Source: Microvirga splendida (GTDB lineage Bacteria > Pseudomonadota > Alphaproteobacteria > Rhizobiales > Beijerinckiaceae). From it: 64,000 nt of DNA. The DNA lies in NCBI RefSeq assembly GCF_016427565.1, contig NZ_JAELXT010000013.1, positions 43,712-107,711 of the forward strand, written 5' to 3'. The notes under the pieces were generated by a model that was given only the letters and a program-made list of their open reading frames with translations, searched no databases and was not told the origin of the DNA. A program made the position numbers and the translations under genes. This document shows, in pieces, positions 49,994 to 59,045 of this stretch (its first letter is position 1; the number at the start of each line of letters is the position of its first letter).

Positions 49994-50857
49994 TTAAGAG
50001 CGGAACAGGCCGGCGACGCCGCCCTGCAGGCGGGAGGAACCCTGGCGGGCGACGCTGTTGCTGTTGTCGATGGTGAGCGCCCGCGAGTAGCTCTCGAGGG
50101 CCTGGCTCCGGTCGCCCTTGCGCTCCATGGCCACGCCGCGCCACGCCCAGGAATTAGCGTCCTTGGAATCGACGTTGAGGGCGGCGTTGAAGTCCTCGAT
50201 GGCCTTGTCGTACTGGTTCGTCGCCACAAGGCTCTGGCCGCGGGCGGCATAGGGCGCACCGACGAAGGGATTGCGGTCGATGGTGGCGTCGAAGTCGAGG
50301 ATCGCCTGCTGGTGCATGCCCTGGCGCTGGTAGAGCAGGCCGCGGGAATGCAGGGCCTCGGCCGATTCGGGCAGGAGGCGGGTGGCCATGTTCAGGTCGC
50401 TGAGGGCTTCCTGGAACTGGTTCTGGGCCCGGTAGAGGTTGGCGCGGCCGATATAGGCCGGGCCGTAATTCGGATCGGCCTGGATGGCGCGGCTGAAGTC
50501 GGCGAGCGCCTGGTCGTTGCGGTTCGTCTGGCGCAGGGCCAGCGCCCGGTTGGTATAGGCCGGCGCGTAGTTCGGATCGAGCTGCACCGCCTTGGTGAAG
50601 TCGGCCATGGCGCTGCTGTAGTTGCCCACGCGGGCATAGGCCGCGCCGCGGGTGTTGTAGGCGCTCGGGTCGTTGGGGTTGCGCTGGATCACATCCGACA
50701 GGGAGGCGATGTTGACGGTGCTCGTGCCCTGCGTGTCCTCTTCCACCACGGCGATGCGCTGGGCAGGGCCGCTGCTCGTCGTGCCGCAGGCGGAGAGGCC
50801 GAGGGCAACAAGGGTCAGGCTCAAGGGGGCAAAACGGCGGATCGATGGGGCGAACAC
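49994..50857 (-). CDS. TPR-repeat lipoprotein (NlpI-like)
   Basis: A 287-residue lipoprotein: signal peptide with lipobox LSAC (Cys about 24), then about six TPR units (residues 62-275; e.g. PSAYNTRGAAYARVGNYSSAMADFTKAVQ). Such proteins scaffold peptidoglycan or envelope complexes. GTG 50857 follows GGAG by six bases. The C-terminus ends in a short unstructured tail. Confidence 0.86.
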   Translation of the reverse strand: MFAPSIRRFAPLSLTLVALGLSACGTTSSGPAQRIAVVEEDTQGTSTVNIASLSDVIQRNPNDPSAYNTRGAAYARVGNYSSAMADFTKAVQLDPNYAPAYTNRALALRQTNRNDQALADFSRAIQADPNYGPAYIGRANLYRAQNQFQEALSDLNMATRLLPESAEALHSRGLLYQRQGMHQQAILDFDATIDRNPFVGAPYAARGQSLVATNQYDKAIEDFNAALNVDSKDANSWAWRGVAMERKGDRSQALESYSRALTIDNSNSVARQGSSRLQGGVAGLFRS

Positions 50858-51014
50858 GTTCGTCTCCAGCTTCTTAACTCAGTACCGGGAGGCGGCACTC
50901 TGGCGGGAAAACCTTAACAGCCGTGAAACAAGGCATCAGAAAGGCATCCCGAAGGAGAATTTGCCCTTCAGCCAGAGCATCGCGTCGCAGCAGGGGAGGT
51001 CCAGACATGCAAAC

Positions 51015-51040
51015 AGCGCCCCGCTTGCGCGACGGGCGCT
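51015..51040 (-). terminator. Probable terminator downstream of rpsU
   Basis: AGCGCCC and GGGCGCT (51015-51021 with 51034-51040) form a 7-bp stem with a 12-base loop, about 45 bases after the rpsU stop. The T-run on the minus strand is short (GTTTGC). Confidence 0.45.
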
Positions 51041-51082
51041 GGTTCACAACCGATAGGCCAAGCCCTAAAGGGCCTGAAAAGC

Positions 51083-51313
51083 TTAGCGGGTCGGGCGGGG
51101 CTTCGAAGGCAGAAGGCCTTCGCGCTGCATGCGCTTGCGGATCAGCTTGCGGGCGCGGCGAACGGCCTCAGCCTTCTCGCGGGCCTTCTTCTCAGACGGC
51201 TTCTCGTAATGACCGCGAAGCTTCATCTCGCGGAAGATACCCTCACGCTGCATCTTCTTCTTGAGAGCGCGGAGCGCCTGATCGACGTTGTTATCCCGGA
51301 CAAGAACCTGCAC
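51083..51313 (-). CDS. rpsU: 30S ribosomal protein S21
   Basis: A 76-residue S21, starting [25 protein letters not shown] and ending in a basic [18 protein letters not shown] tail. GTG 51313 is chosen because S21 begins here and a GAGGAA ribosome site lies six bases upstream. A terminator for purEK lies only about 34 bases before it. Confidence 0.95.
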   Translation of the reverse strand: MQVLVRDNNVDQALRALKKKMQREGIFREMKLRGHYEKPSEKKAREKAEAVRRARKLIRKRMQREGLLPSKPRPTR

Positions 51314-51346
51314 GCGAATTCCTCGTATTTGAACCGTTTCGATTGT

Positions 51347-51381
51347 GATAAAAAACAAAGGAGGCGCGTCAGGCGCACCTC
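51347..51381 (-). terminator. Terminator between purK and rpsU
   Basis: On the minus strand GAGGTGC (51381-51375) pairs with GCGCCTC (51367-51361, one U-G pair) around a seven-base loop, followed by CTTTGTTTTTTATC. It is about 100 bases after the purK stop and about 34 before rpsU. Confidence 0.7.
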
Positions 51382-51482
51382 TATCTGGCCGGCGTCAGTA
51401 TCAGAAGAAGCCTTGCCTGTCCAGGGTTGCCGTCTAATAAAAGCGCCAAGCCAGAGAAACAACGCCCGGGTCTGAAAAAGGT

Positions 51483-52580
51483 TCAGTCCCGCTCCGGAAA
51501 TACCCGCGTTACATGCCCCATCTTGCGGCCGGCCCGGGCTTCCGTCTTGCCGTAAAGGTGCAGATGCGCGCCCGGCTCGGCCAGGATCTCCTCCCAGGCA
51601 TCGGCATCGTGCCCGATCAGGTTCTTCATCTCCACCCGTCCGAGACGGGCGGTGCTGCCGAGCGGCCATCCGCAGACGGCGCGCACATGCTGCTCGAACT
51701 GCGACGTTACAGCGCCGCCTGAGGTCCAGTGGCCGGAATTGTGCACCCGCGGGGCGATCTCGTTCACCACGAGGCGCTCGCGCCCGCCTTCCGTGACCAG
51801 GAACATCTCGACGGCGAGCACGCCCACGTAGTCCAGGGCGTCCGCAATGGCGCGGGCGATGTGGACGGCCTGCTCCTCCGTGTGCCGCGAGACGCCGGCC
51901 GGGACCCGGGTGGTGTCCAGGATGTGGTGGCGGTGCTCGTTGGCGCACAGATCGTAGGCCGCAAAGGCCCCGGAGGCGGTGCGGGCCGCAACGACCGAGA
52001 CCTCCCGCTCGAAGGGCACGAAGCCCTCGACAATGGAGGAGGCACGGCCGATCTCCGTCCAGGCGGCAGCTGGGTCGGTGTCGGGCCTGATCATCACCTG
52101 GCCCTTCCCGTCATAGCCGAAGCGCCGGGTCTTGAGCACGGCGGGCCGGCCGATGCGCTCCAGCGCCTCGGCGAGTTCGGCCTCGTCCGAGAAGGTCGCG
52201 AAGGGAGCGACGTCGATGCCGAGCCCCGCGATGAAGCTTTTCTCCAGGAACCTGTCCTGCGACACGGCCAGGGCCTGGGCGTTGGGAGCGAGCAGGGTGT
52301 GGGCGCTCAAGATCGCGGCGGTCTCGCTCGGCACGTTCTCGAATTCGTACGTCACCACGTCCACGGCCTTGGCGAAGCGCACCAGGCTCGCCTCGTCCTC
52401 GTAAGGGGCGATGGTGCACTCGGCCGCCACCTCGAAGGCGGGGCTGTTGTCGTCCGGGGCATAGATATGGGTTTTCAGGCCCAGCTGGGCTGCCGCCATG
52501 GCGATCATGCGACCGAGCTGGCCGCCGCCGAGGATGCCGAGGGTGCAGCCGGGGCGGATCATGGGCGTATCAGCTTTCAT
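51483..52580 (-). CDS. purK: N5-carboxyaminoimidazole ribonucleotide synthase
   Basis: A 365-residue ATP-grasp enzyme making N5-CAIR from AIR, ATP and bicarbonate in purine synthesis. N-terminal [17 protein letters not shown], then [23 protein letters not shown] and [16 protein letters not shown] 52580 overlaps the purE stop by eleven bases; ATG 52562 (MIRPGC) gives a gap of seven and is also plausible. Works with PurE in the same operon. Confidence 0.96.
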   Translation of the reverse strand: MKADTPMIRPGCTLGILGGGQLGRMIAMAAAQLGLKTHIYAPDDNSPAFEVAAECTIAPYEDEASLVRFAKAVDVVTYEFENVPSETAAILSAHTLLAPNAQALAVSQDRFLEKSFIAGLGIDVAPFATFSDEAELAEALERIGRPAVLKTRRFGYDGKGQVMIRPDTDPAAAWTEIGRASSIVEGFVPFEREVSVVAARTASGAFAAYDLCANEHRHHILDTTRVPAGVSRHTEEQAVHIARAIADALDYVGVLAVEMFLVTEGGRERLVVNEIAPRVHNSGHWTSGGAVTSQFEQHVRAVCGWPLGSTARLGRVEMKNLIGHDADAWEEILAEPGAHLHLYGKTEARAGRKMGHVTRVFPERD

Positions 52581-53061
52581 CGGAGGGCCGCTCGGCCACG
52601 CTGTCGCTCTGGCGCTTGCGCCATGTGTCGAGGCGTTCGGCGAGGGCAGGATCGTGGAGGGCCAGCACGGCCGCGGCGAGGAGCGCCGCGTTGACGGCGC
52701 CGGCCCGGCCGATGGCGAGCGTCCCCACCGGGATGCCAGCCGGCATCTGGACGATGGAGAGCAGGCTGTCCTGGCCGGACAGGGCCTTAGATTCCACCGG
52801 AACGCCGAAGACGGGCAGGGGGGTCATGGCGGCGGTCATACCGGGAAGGTGCGCCGCGCCGCCGGCGCCCGCGATGATCACCTGAAAGCCGTCGGCCTTG
52901 GCGGTCTTGGCGAAGGCATAGAGCCGGTCCGGGGTGCGGTGGGCGGAAACGATGCGGGCGTCGTAGGCAAGGCCCAGCGCCTCGAGGGTTTCGGCGGCAT
53001 GGCGCATGGTGGACCAGTCGGACTGGCTGCCCATGATGATGGCAATGGGGGTTCCCGCCAT
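52570..53061 (-). CDS. purE: N5-carboxyaminoimidazole ribonucleotide mutase
   Basis: A 163-residue class I PurE that rearranges N5-CAIR to [21 protein letters not shown] (about 6-22) is the phosphate-binding signature, followed by [22 protein letters not shown] and GVPVESKAL with [15 protein letters not shown] precedes ATG 53061. A large hairpin repeat lies upstream. Confidence 0.96.
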   Translation of the reverse strand: MAGTPIAIIMGSQSDWSTMRHAAETLEALGLAYDARIVSAHRTPDRLYAFAKTAKADGFQVIIAGAGGAAHLPGMTAAMTPLPVFGVPVESKALSGQDSLLSIVQMPAGIPVGTLAIGRAGAVNAALLAAAVLALHDPALAERLDTWRKRQSDSVAERPSDES

Positions 53062-53076
53062 GGCGTGGCTCCGGCT

Positions 53077-53185
53077 AGAGCATCGTGCGGAAAAGTGGAC
53101 CCGGTTTTCCGGTCCACACGATGCTCTCGATTATAGAGGAAGCATCGGACCCAAAAGTGCAAATCCACTTTTGGGTCCGATGCTT
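53077..53185. repeat. Two tandem hairpin repeats upstream of purE
   Basis: First: AGAGCATCGT (53077-53086) pairs with ACGATGCTCT (53118-53127), enclosing GTGGACC/GGTCCAC (53095-53101 with 53111-53117). Second: a perfect 20-bp stem (53140-53159 with 53166-53185) with a six-base loop. Both share the GCATCG...GGACC core. They look like the dispersed intergenic hairpin repeats of Rhizobiales; whether the genome has more copies is unseen. Confidence 0.7.
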
Positions 53186-53264
53186 TAGGGCCTTCGGTAT
53201 CCTGCCCGAATAGCGAAGGCACCCCCGGCAGGCAAGGGCGATGCAGGCCTAAAGATTGGAATTC

Positions 53265-53465
53265 TCAGGCGATGATGTCGGGGGTGAGCTGATCTTCCAG
53301 CCGGATGATCTGGTCCTTGAGGGAGAGCTTGCGCTTTTTCAGGCGCTGCACCTGGAGCTGGTCGCCGGCGACCATGCTCTCCAGGGCGTCGATCGCCATG
53401 TCGAGATCGCGGTGTTCCTGCTTGAGGCGGGCCAATTCCGCTTCCAGTTCAGCCAATTCGGTCAT
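53265..53465 (-). CDS. DUF465 (YdcH-like) small coiled-coil protein
   Basis: A 66-residue helical protein with heptad-like Leu/Glu/Lys pattern, and the DUF465 hallmark KKRKLSLKDQI in the second half. It probably forms a helical hairpin; function unknown. It is divergent from a second DUF465 gene at 53656. Confidence 0.88.
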   Translation of the reverse strand: MTELAELEAELARLKQEHRDLDMAIDALESMVAGDQLQVQRLKKRKLSLKDQIIRLEDQLTPDIIA

Positions 53466-53655
53466 TCAAAATACCTAAGATGCCAAGCCGCCTGAGGATG
53501 CCGGGCCAAGAGGGGCGGAAGTATGCTCTTAGGGCCTGTGGAGAGCAAGATCGTCGAGGCATCTTCTACTCTCGATTCTGCAAATTTTGCCTTCGACTCG
53601 CCACACTCTGGATGCCACACTGTTCGTGTCAGTCAACACAATAGGAGGAACTGAC

Positions 53656-53838
53656 ATGCCACTGCAGAATCACCTGTCGGAACTGGAGCGTAAGCATCGG
53701 GCTCTCGAGCGCGAAATCCAGGATACCCTGAACAGACCATCGGCAGATGATATGAGATTGGCAGAACTCAAACGAAGGAAGCTTCAGCTCAAGGACGAGA
53801 TTTCACGACTGAGAAGCTCCGAATCGGCGGTGCACTAG
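53656..53838 (+). CDS. DUF465 (YdcH-like) small protein, second copy
   Basis: A 60-residue protein, MPLQNHLSELERKHRALEREI..., with LKRRKLQLKDEISRL as the DUF465 motif. A strong AGGAGG ribosome site lies seven bases before ATG 53656, so the longer in-frame opening upstream is not used. It resembles the divergent 66-residue protein in length and motif, a paralogous pair. A terminator follows. Confidence 0.85.
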   Translation: MPLQNHLSELERKHRALEREIQDTLNRPSADDMRLAELKRRKLQLKDEISRLRSSESAVH

Positions 53839-53870
53839 CCGCGCGTTTCCTCGATTTTCCACCCTCAAGA

Positions 53871-53903
53871 AGCCGTCGCTTCACCCAAGGAGCGGCGGCT
53901 TTT
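53871..53903 (+). terminator. Terminator after the second DUF465 gene
   Basis: AGCCGTCGCT pairs with AGCGGCGGCT (53871-53880 with 53891-53900, one T-G pair), a ten-base loop, then TTT. It stands just before the convergent TauE-like gene's stop. Confidence 0.65.
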
Positions 53904-53914
53904 GCTTGTCGGCT

Positions 53915-54673
53915 CTACAGCAGTGCCTGGGCGCCGTCATAGACGAGCTTGCCCCCCACGAACACCAGCAGCACATAGACCGCCGTATAGAAGAGCTGGC
54001 CGGACACGCGCCGAACGAGCAGCACCCCGGCCCAGGTGGAGGCGATTGCCACGGGAAACAAGGCTCCGGCCGTTGCCATGTTCTCGGCCGTGAATTGGCC
54101 CAGCGCCAGATAGGGCGGCACCTTAATCCAGTTGATCAGCGCGAACAGGACCGCGCCCGTGCCGACGAAGACGTCGCGCGGCAGGCGCTGGGGCATCACG
54201 TAGATCTGGAAGGGCGGGCCGCCCGCATGGGCGATCATGCTCGTGAAGCCCGTGACCCAACCCCAGAAGATCCCGCGCGGTACGTCGGCGGGCGTCGCCT
54301 TCGGCTCCCGTCCTCCGCGCTCCAGCACCAGCCGTCGGATGGCGAAGGCGATGGAGATCAACCCGACGGCGAGCTTGATCGCTGCGTCCGATACCTGGGC
54401 GGCCAGGAGGTAGCCGGTGAGGATGCCCGAGATGGCGCCCGCGACCAGAATGGCGACGTTGCGCCGGTCCCAGGTGTAGCGGTAGGCCCAGACCGAGACC
54501 ACGTCCTGCACGATCAGGATCGGCAGGGTGATGGCCGCTGCCTGCACGGGCGAGACCACCAGCGCCATGAGCGGCAGGGAGAGCATCCCGAGGCCCGAGA
54601 AGCCGCCCTTGGCGAGGCCCAGAAGCGTCACGGCCGGAACGGCCGCGGCATAGAAGAGAGGATCGGTAATCAC
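53915..54673 (-). CDS. Sulfite exporter TauE/SafE family membrane protein
   Basis: A 252-residue membrane protein with about eight helices in two TauE/SafE repeats. LLGLAKGGFSGLGMLSLPLMAL near the start and IAHAGGPPFQIYVMPQ in the second half match the family. Likely exports or imports sulfonates or organosulfur anions. GTG 54673 (VITDPLFY) fits the family start, though with a weak ribosome site; the frame is open to 54727. Confidence 0.82.
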   Translation of the reverse strand: MITDPLFYAAAVPAVTLLGLAKGGFSGLGMLSLPLMALVVSPVQAAAITLPILIVQDVVSVWAYRYTWDRRNVAILVAGAISGILTGYLLAAQVSDAAIKLAVGLISIAFAIRRLVLERGGREPKATPADVPRGIFWGWVTGFTSMIAHAGGPPFQIYVMPQRLPRDVFVGTGAVLFALINWIKVPPYLALGQFTAENMATAGALFPVAIASTWAGVLLVRRVSGQLFYTAVYVLLVFVGGKLVYDGAQALL

Positions 54674-54787
54674 ACGGGAACTCGCCGAAAGTCGGATCGC
54701 CGAAAGTCTCCGCTGACCACGACGCAACCGCCTGCTACCACAGCAGCCGCTTCAAGTCTCATGCCGTGAACGCAACGGGGAACCGCC

Positions 54788-56701
54788 ATGTCATCGACCC
54801 AAAGCCGCTACCATGAGGTCTATGCCCGCTGGAAAGCCGATCCCGAGGGCTTCTGGGCGGAGGCCGCGCGGGAGATCGATTGGATCAAGCCCGCCGACAA
54901 AGTCTTCGATGCCACGGTCGGCGCCTACGGCACGTGGTTCACGGGAGCGGTCTGCAACACCTGCTACAACGCCGTCGACCGGCATTCGGCGACCCGGGGC
55001 GAGCAGGCGGCGATCATCTACGACAGCCCGGTCACGAATTCCAAGCGCAGCATCTCCTATACTGAGCTGCGCGACGAAGTGGCGACGCTCGCGGCCGTCC
55101 TGCAGGATATGGGTGTCCAAAAGGGCGACCGCGTCGTCATCTACATGCCGATGATCCCGGAGGCGGCGTTTGCCATGCTGGCCTGCGCCCGCATCGGCGC
55201 CATCCACTCGGTGGTGTTCGGCGGCTTTGCCGCCAAGGAGCTTGCCACCCGCATCGACGATGCCAAGCCGAAGGCGATCCTGTCGGCCTCCTGCGGCATC
55301 GAGGGCGCCCGCACGATCCCCTACAAGCCGCTCATGGACGAGGCGATCACGCTGTCCGTGTCCAAGCCCGATGCCTGCCTCGTCTACCAGCGGCCGCAAT
55401 GCGAGGCTTCCCTGGTCGAGGGCCGCGATCTCGACTGGCAGAAGGCAGTTTCAGACGCCCGCCGGGCCGGAAAGCAGGCCGAATGCGTGCCGGTGGCCTC
55501 CACCGATCCGCTCTACGTGCTCTACACCTCAGGTACCACCGGCAAGCCCAAAGGGGTCGTGCGCGACAACGGCGGCTACATGGTGGCGCTCAAATGGTCC
55601 ATGGGTAACTTCTTCGGCGTCGAGCCGGGCGAGGTGTTCTGGGCCGCCTCCGACGTGGGCTGGGTGGTCGGCCATTCCTACATCGTCTACGGGCCGCTGC
55701 TCCATGGCTGCACGGCGATCCTCTACGAGGGCAAGCCCGTGGGCACGCCCGATGCCGGCGCTTATTGGCGGGTCATTGCCGATCATGGGGTCGTGACCCT
55801 GTTCACGGCGCCGACCGCCTTCCGGGCGATCAAGAAGGAGGATCCCGGCGCGGAGCTCCTTAAAAAATACGATCTCTCGGCCTTCCGCGCCCTGTTCCTC
55901 GCCGGCGAGCGGGCGGATCCAGATACGGTGAAATGGGCCGAGGACATCCTGCAGGTCCCGGTGATCGACCATTGGTGGCAGACGGAGACCGGCTGGCCGG
56001 TTGTCGGCAACCCGCTGGGCTTAGGCGCGCTTCCGGTCAAGCACGGCTCACCCACGGTGCCGCTGCCGGGCTACACGGTGGAGGTGCTGGACGAGGGCGG
56101 CAAACAGGTCGCCCCCGGCACCATGGGGGCCATCGTCATGAAGCTGCCGCTGCCGCCGGGGGCGCTTCCGACCCTCTGGCAGGCGGAGGACCGCTTCAGA
56201 GAGGCTTACCTCTCCGTCTATCCGGGCTACTACAACACCTCGGATGCCGGCTACATCGACGAGGACGGCTATGTCTGGGTGATGGGCCGCACGGACGACA
56301 TCATCAACGTGGCGGGCCATCGCCTCTCGACCGGCGGCATGGAGGAGGTCCTGGCCTCCCATCCGGCGGTGGCCGAATGCGCCGTCATCGGCGTGAAGGA
56401 CGCGCTCAAGGGCGAGGTGCCCTGCGGCTTCGTGGTGCTGAAATCCGGCGTGCAGAAGACGCCCGAGGAGATCGAGAAGGACCTCATCGGCCTCGTGCGC
56501 GACAAGATCGGGCCCGTGGCCGCCTTCAAGCTCGCCATCACCGTGCCGCGTCTGCCCAAGACCCGCTCGGGCAAGATCCTGCGCGGCACCATGAAGAAGA
56601 TCGCCGACGGCGATTCCTGGACCACGCCCGCCACCATCGACGATCCGATCATTCTCGAGGAGATCGGGGACGTGCTGAAGGCGAGGGGGCTGGCGGGCTG
56701 A
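54788..56701 (+). CDS. prpE: Propionyl-CoA synthetase
   Basis: A 637-residue AMP-forming acyl-CoA ligase. P-loop-like YTSGTTGKPKG (about 251-261), TGWPVVGNP, the YYNTSDAGYIDEDGYVWVMGRTDDIINVAGHRLS hinge block and the catalytic Lys in RSGKILRG. The N-terminal start YHEVYARWKADPEGFWAEAA is that of PrpE rather than acetyl-CoA synthetase. It would activate propionate for the methylcitrate or methylmalonyl pathway. No other propionate gene is near. GGGGAA precedes ATG 54788. Confidence 0.9.
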   Translation: MSSTQSRYHEVYARWKADPEGFWAEAAREIDWIKPADKVFDATVGAYGTWFTGAVCNTCYNAVDRHSATRGEQAAIIYDSPVTNSKRSISYTELRDEVATLAAVLQDMGVQKGDRVVIYMPMIPEAAFAMLACARIGAIHSVVFGGFAAKELATRIDDAKPKAILSASCGIEGARTIPYKPLMDEAITLSVSKPDACLVYQRPQCEASLVEGRDLDWQKAVSDARRAGKQAECVPVASTDPLYVLYTSGTTGKPKGVVRDNGGYMVALKWSMGNFFGVEPGEVFWAASDVGWVVGHSYIVYGPLLHGCTAILYEGKPVGTPDAGAYWRVIADHGVVTLFTAPTAFRAIKKEDPGAELLKKYDLSAFRALFLAGERADPDTVKWAEDILQVPVIDHWWQTETGWPVVGNPLGLGALPVKHGSPTVPLPGYTVEVLDEGGKQVAPGTMGAIVMKLPLPPGALPTLWQAEDRFREAYLSVYPGYYNTSDAGYIDEDGYVWVMGRTDDIINVAGHRLSTGGMEEVLASHPAVAECAVIGVKDALKGEVPCGFVVLKSGVQKTPEEIEKDLIGLVRDKIGPVAAFKLAITVPRLPKTRSGKILRGTMKKIADGDSWTTPATIDDPIILEEIGDVLKARGLAG

Positions 56702-56710
56702 GCCCTTTCC

Positions 56711-56800
56711 GTCATGGCCGGGCTTGTCCCGGCCATCCCGATGATGTGAGGCTTAGCGCTTCATGCAATCGGGATCACCGGCACAAGGCCGGTGATGACG
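56711..56800. repeat. Bipartite inverted repeat (BIME-like) after prpE
   Basis: Two 9-bp hairpins with 5-base loops: ATGGCCGGG-CTTGT-CCCGGCCAT (56714-56736) and ATCACCGGC-ACAAG-GCCGGTGAT (56774-56796). The loops are reverse complements of each other and the flanks GTCATGG and GATGAC also mirror, so the whole element is an imperfect palindrome of two opposite REP-like units. Confidence 0.65.
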
Positions 56801-56824
56801 TGGTGGGAGGACTTCGTGAAACAA

Positions 56825-56852
56825 AAAAGGCCCGGAGCGATCCGGGCCTTTT
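56825..56852. terminator. Bidirectional terminator between prpE and trcR
   Basis: A perfect 12-bp stem (56825-56836 with 56841-56852) with A-run before and T-run after, so it works from both sides; the genes converge here. Confidence 0.88.
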
Positions 56853-56861
56853 GCGTGAAAC

Positions 56862-57581
56862 TTATTCCTCGTCCTCGTCGTCGCGCTTGAGCGTCTTGAG
56901 CTTGGCGAAGACCGAGTTGACGTCGATGGCCTCTTCCTCGACCGGCTTCGGGCGGCTCATGTCCGCGAACGGGTCGGCGGGCCGCTCGGGGGCCGTGGAG
57001 ACCTCGGCCGGCATCAGGGTGCCGCCATGGTCCTGGGTTTCCACCTGCGGACGGTCCTTGGCAGCGCGCTGCACCTCGAAATCGAGGTCGATCTGCGAGC
57101 ACAGGCCGAGCGTCACCGGGTCCATGGGGGTGAGGCTCGCCGAGTTCCAGTGGGTGCGCTCGCGGACCTGCTGGATCGTGGTCTTGGTGGTGCCCACCAG
57201 GCGCATGATCTGCGCGTCCTTGAGCTCAGGATGGTTGCGCACGAGCCAGAGGATCGCATTCGGACGGTCGTGACGGCGGGACACGGGCGTGTAGCGCGGC
57301 CCCTTCTTGACCCGCTTCTGCTCCGGGAGCTTCACGCGCGACTCGGCGAGGCGCAGGCGGTGGTTCGTGTCGCCCTGCGCCTTCTCGATTTCTTCGCGGG
57401 TCAGCTGGCCCATGCTGATGGGGTCGGCACCCTTGATGCCCGCGGCCACTTCGCCGTCGGCAATGCCCTTCACCTCGAGCGGGTGGAGCTTGCAGAAGTC
57501 GGCGATCTGATCGAACGACAGCGACGTATTCTCGACGAGCCAAACGGCTGTCGCCTTCGGCATCAGCGGTCCCTGGGACAT
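56862..57581 (-). CDS. trcR: Cell cycle transcriptional regulator TrcR (DUF1013)
   Basis: A 239-residue DUF1013 protein starting MSQGPLMPKATAVWLVENTSLSFDQIADFC. Conserved segments: DPISMGQLTREEIEKAQ, ILWLVRNHPELKDAQIMRLVGTTKTTIQQVR (a helix-turn-helix-like region near 120-145) and a Pro/acidic tail. TrcR is an alphaproteobacterial DNA-binding regulator tied to the cell cycle; targets in this organism are unknown. A strong AAGGAGG site lies nine bases before ATG 57581. Confidence 0.9.
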   Translation of the reverse strand: MSQGPLMPKATAVWLVENTSLSFDQIADFCKLHPLEVKGIADGEVAAGIKGADPISMGQLTREEIEKAQGDTNHRLRLAESRVKLPEQKRVKKGPRYTPVSRRHDRPNAILWLVRNHPELKDAQIMRLVGTTKTTIQQVRERTHWNSASLTPMDPVTLGLCSQIDLDFEVQRAAKDRPQVETQDHGGTLMPAEVSTAPERPADPFADMSRPKPVEEEAIDVNSVFAKLKTLKRDDEDEE

Positions 57582-57733
57582 GTAAGCGAACCTCCTTCAG
57601 GCCGGGCGCCGGATCATCGGCGCCGCACGGCAAAACTCTCTTGCGCTCCGAACCGGTGCGGACCGGAGCATCTCGTCTCACGATGTGAGGGAAACGGGGT
57701 GATTATAGGGATCGTGCCGCGATGTTGCAAATT

Positions 57734-58732
57734 TTAAAGGGTCAGGACGATCTTGCCGATGTGCTCGCCCCCGTCCATCCGGGCATGAGCCTTGACCACG
57801 TCCTCGAAGGCAAAGGTCGAATCCATCACGGGCCGGCAGCGGCCTTCCGCGAGCAGTGGCCAGACCCTGTCCTCCAGCGCGCGGGCGATGACCGCCTTTT
57901 CCGCCGGCGAGCGGGGCCGCAGGGTCGAACCCGTATGGGTCAGCCGCTTGACCATGAGGCGGCGGAAATCGACCTCGACCTTCGGGCTCTGGAGAAAGGC
58001 GATCTGCACGATTCGCCCGTCCTGGGCGGCGGCGTCGTAGTTGCGCGGGATGTAGTCGCCGCCCACCATGTCGAGGATCAGGTCAGCGCCCCGGCCGCCG
58101 GTGGCGTCCTTGGTGGCCGCCACGAAGTCCTGGCTCCGGTAATTGACCGCCACGTCGGCGCCTAGCCGCAGGCAGGCGTCGCACTTTTCCTGGGTTCCTG
58201 CCGTGGCGATGACCGTGGCGCCGAAGGCCTTGGCGAGCTGGATCGCCGTGGTGCCGATGCCGGAGGTGCCGCCATGGACCAGGAAGGTCTCTCCCGCCTG
58301 GAGGCGGCCCCGGTCGAACACGTTGGTCCAGACGGTGAAGTAGGTTTCCGGAATCGCCCCGGCCTCCTCGAGAGACAAGCCTGGAGGGACCGGCAGGGCG
58401 TTGCCCTCGTGCGCGACCGCATATTCCGCATAGCCCCCGCCCGGCACCAGGGCCATGATGGCTTGGCCGACGGAGAAGCGCCCTGCGCCGGGGCCGGCGG
58501 CCACCACCTCGCCGGCGATCTCGAGCCCGAGGATGTCCGGCGCCCCGGGGGGCGGCGGATAGCCGCCCTGGCGCTGGATCACGTCGGGGCGGTTGATGCC
58601 CGCGACCTTCACGCGCACCAGGATTTCCCCGTCTCCGGGTCGGGGAACGGGGCGCTGCACCACCTTGAGGACCTCGGGTCCGCCGCTGCCTTCCGCGATG
58701 ACGGCGCGCATCATGTCCGGTGTCTGCCCCAT
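57734..58732 (-). CDS. NAD(P)H:quinone oxidoreductase (zinc-independent MDR family)
   Basis: A 332-residue medium-chain reductase without the alcohol-dehydrogenase zinc ligands. N-terminal VKVAGINRPDVIQRQG, the cofactor motif HGGTSGIGTTAIQLAKA (about 151-168) and AGTQEKCDACLRLGAD fit the quinone oxidoreductase (PIG3/QOR) group. It likely reduces quinones or enones with NADPH. GGAGGG is its ribosome site; it begins divergently from the DUF1192 gene. Confidence 0.85.
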   Translation of the reverse strand: MGQTPDMMRAVIAEGSGGPEVLKVVQRPVPRPGDGEILVRVKVAGINRPDVIQRQGGYPPPPGAPDILGLEIAGEVVAAGPGAGRFSVGQAIMALVPGGGYAEYAVAHEGNALPVPPGLSLEEAGAIPETYFTVWTNVFDRGRLQAGETFLVHGGTSGIGTTAIQLAKAFGATVIATAGTQEKCDACLRLGADVAVNYRSQDFVAATKDATGGRGADLILDMVGGDYIPRNYDAAAQDGRIVQIAFLQSPKVEVDFRRLMVKRLTHTGSTLRPRSPAEKAVIARALEDRVWPLLAEGRCRPVMDSTFAFEDVVKAHARMDGGEHIGKIVLTL

Positions 58733-58832
58733 TTTTCCCTCCTTTGGTCAACAAGCTCCCCGGATATAGGCTCTGTTGGCAAGGAATGCAGTCAGGATTA
58801 ACGTCACGATCAACCTTGAGGAGGAGAATGCC

Positions 58833-59039
58833 ATGGCCCTCGATCCCTTCGCCGATGACACGCGGCGCATCGTCAGCGCACACGAAATCGGCCAGGACCT
58901 GTCGATGCTCTCCATCGACGAGCTCGACGAGCGTGTCGGGATGCTCGAGCGGGAGATTGCCCGCCTCAAGGAGGCGAGGGCCAAGAAGGAGAGCTCCCTG
59001 GCTGCCGCAAGCGCCTTCTTCAAGCTCGGCCAAGTCTAG
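58833..59039 (+). CDS. DUF1192 small protein
   Basis: A 68-residue acidic helical protein: MALDPFADD at the start, then SIDELDERVGMLEREIARL and a C-terminal ASAFFKLG. DUF1192 family, function unknown, widespread in Hyphomicrobiales. A GAGGAG site lies just before ATG 58833; upstream in-frame codons are not needed. Its 3' side leads to a perfect CtrA box. Confidence 0.85.
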   Translation: MALDPFADDTRRIVSAHEIGQDLSMLSIDELDERVGMLEREIARLKEARAKKESSLAAASAFFKLGQV

Positions 59040-59045
59040 AGGCGC

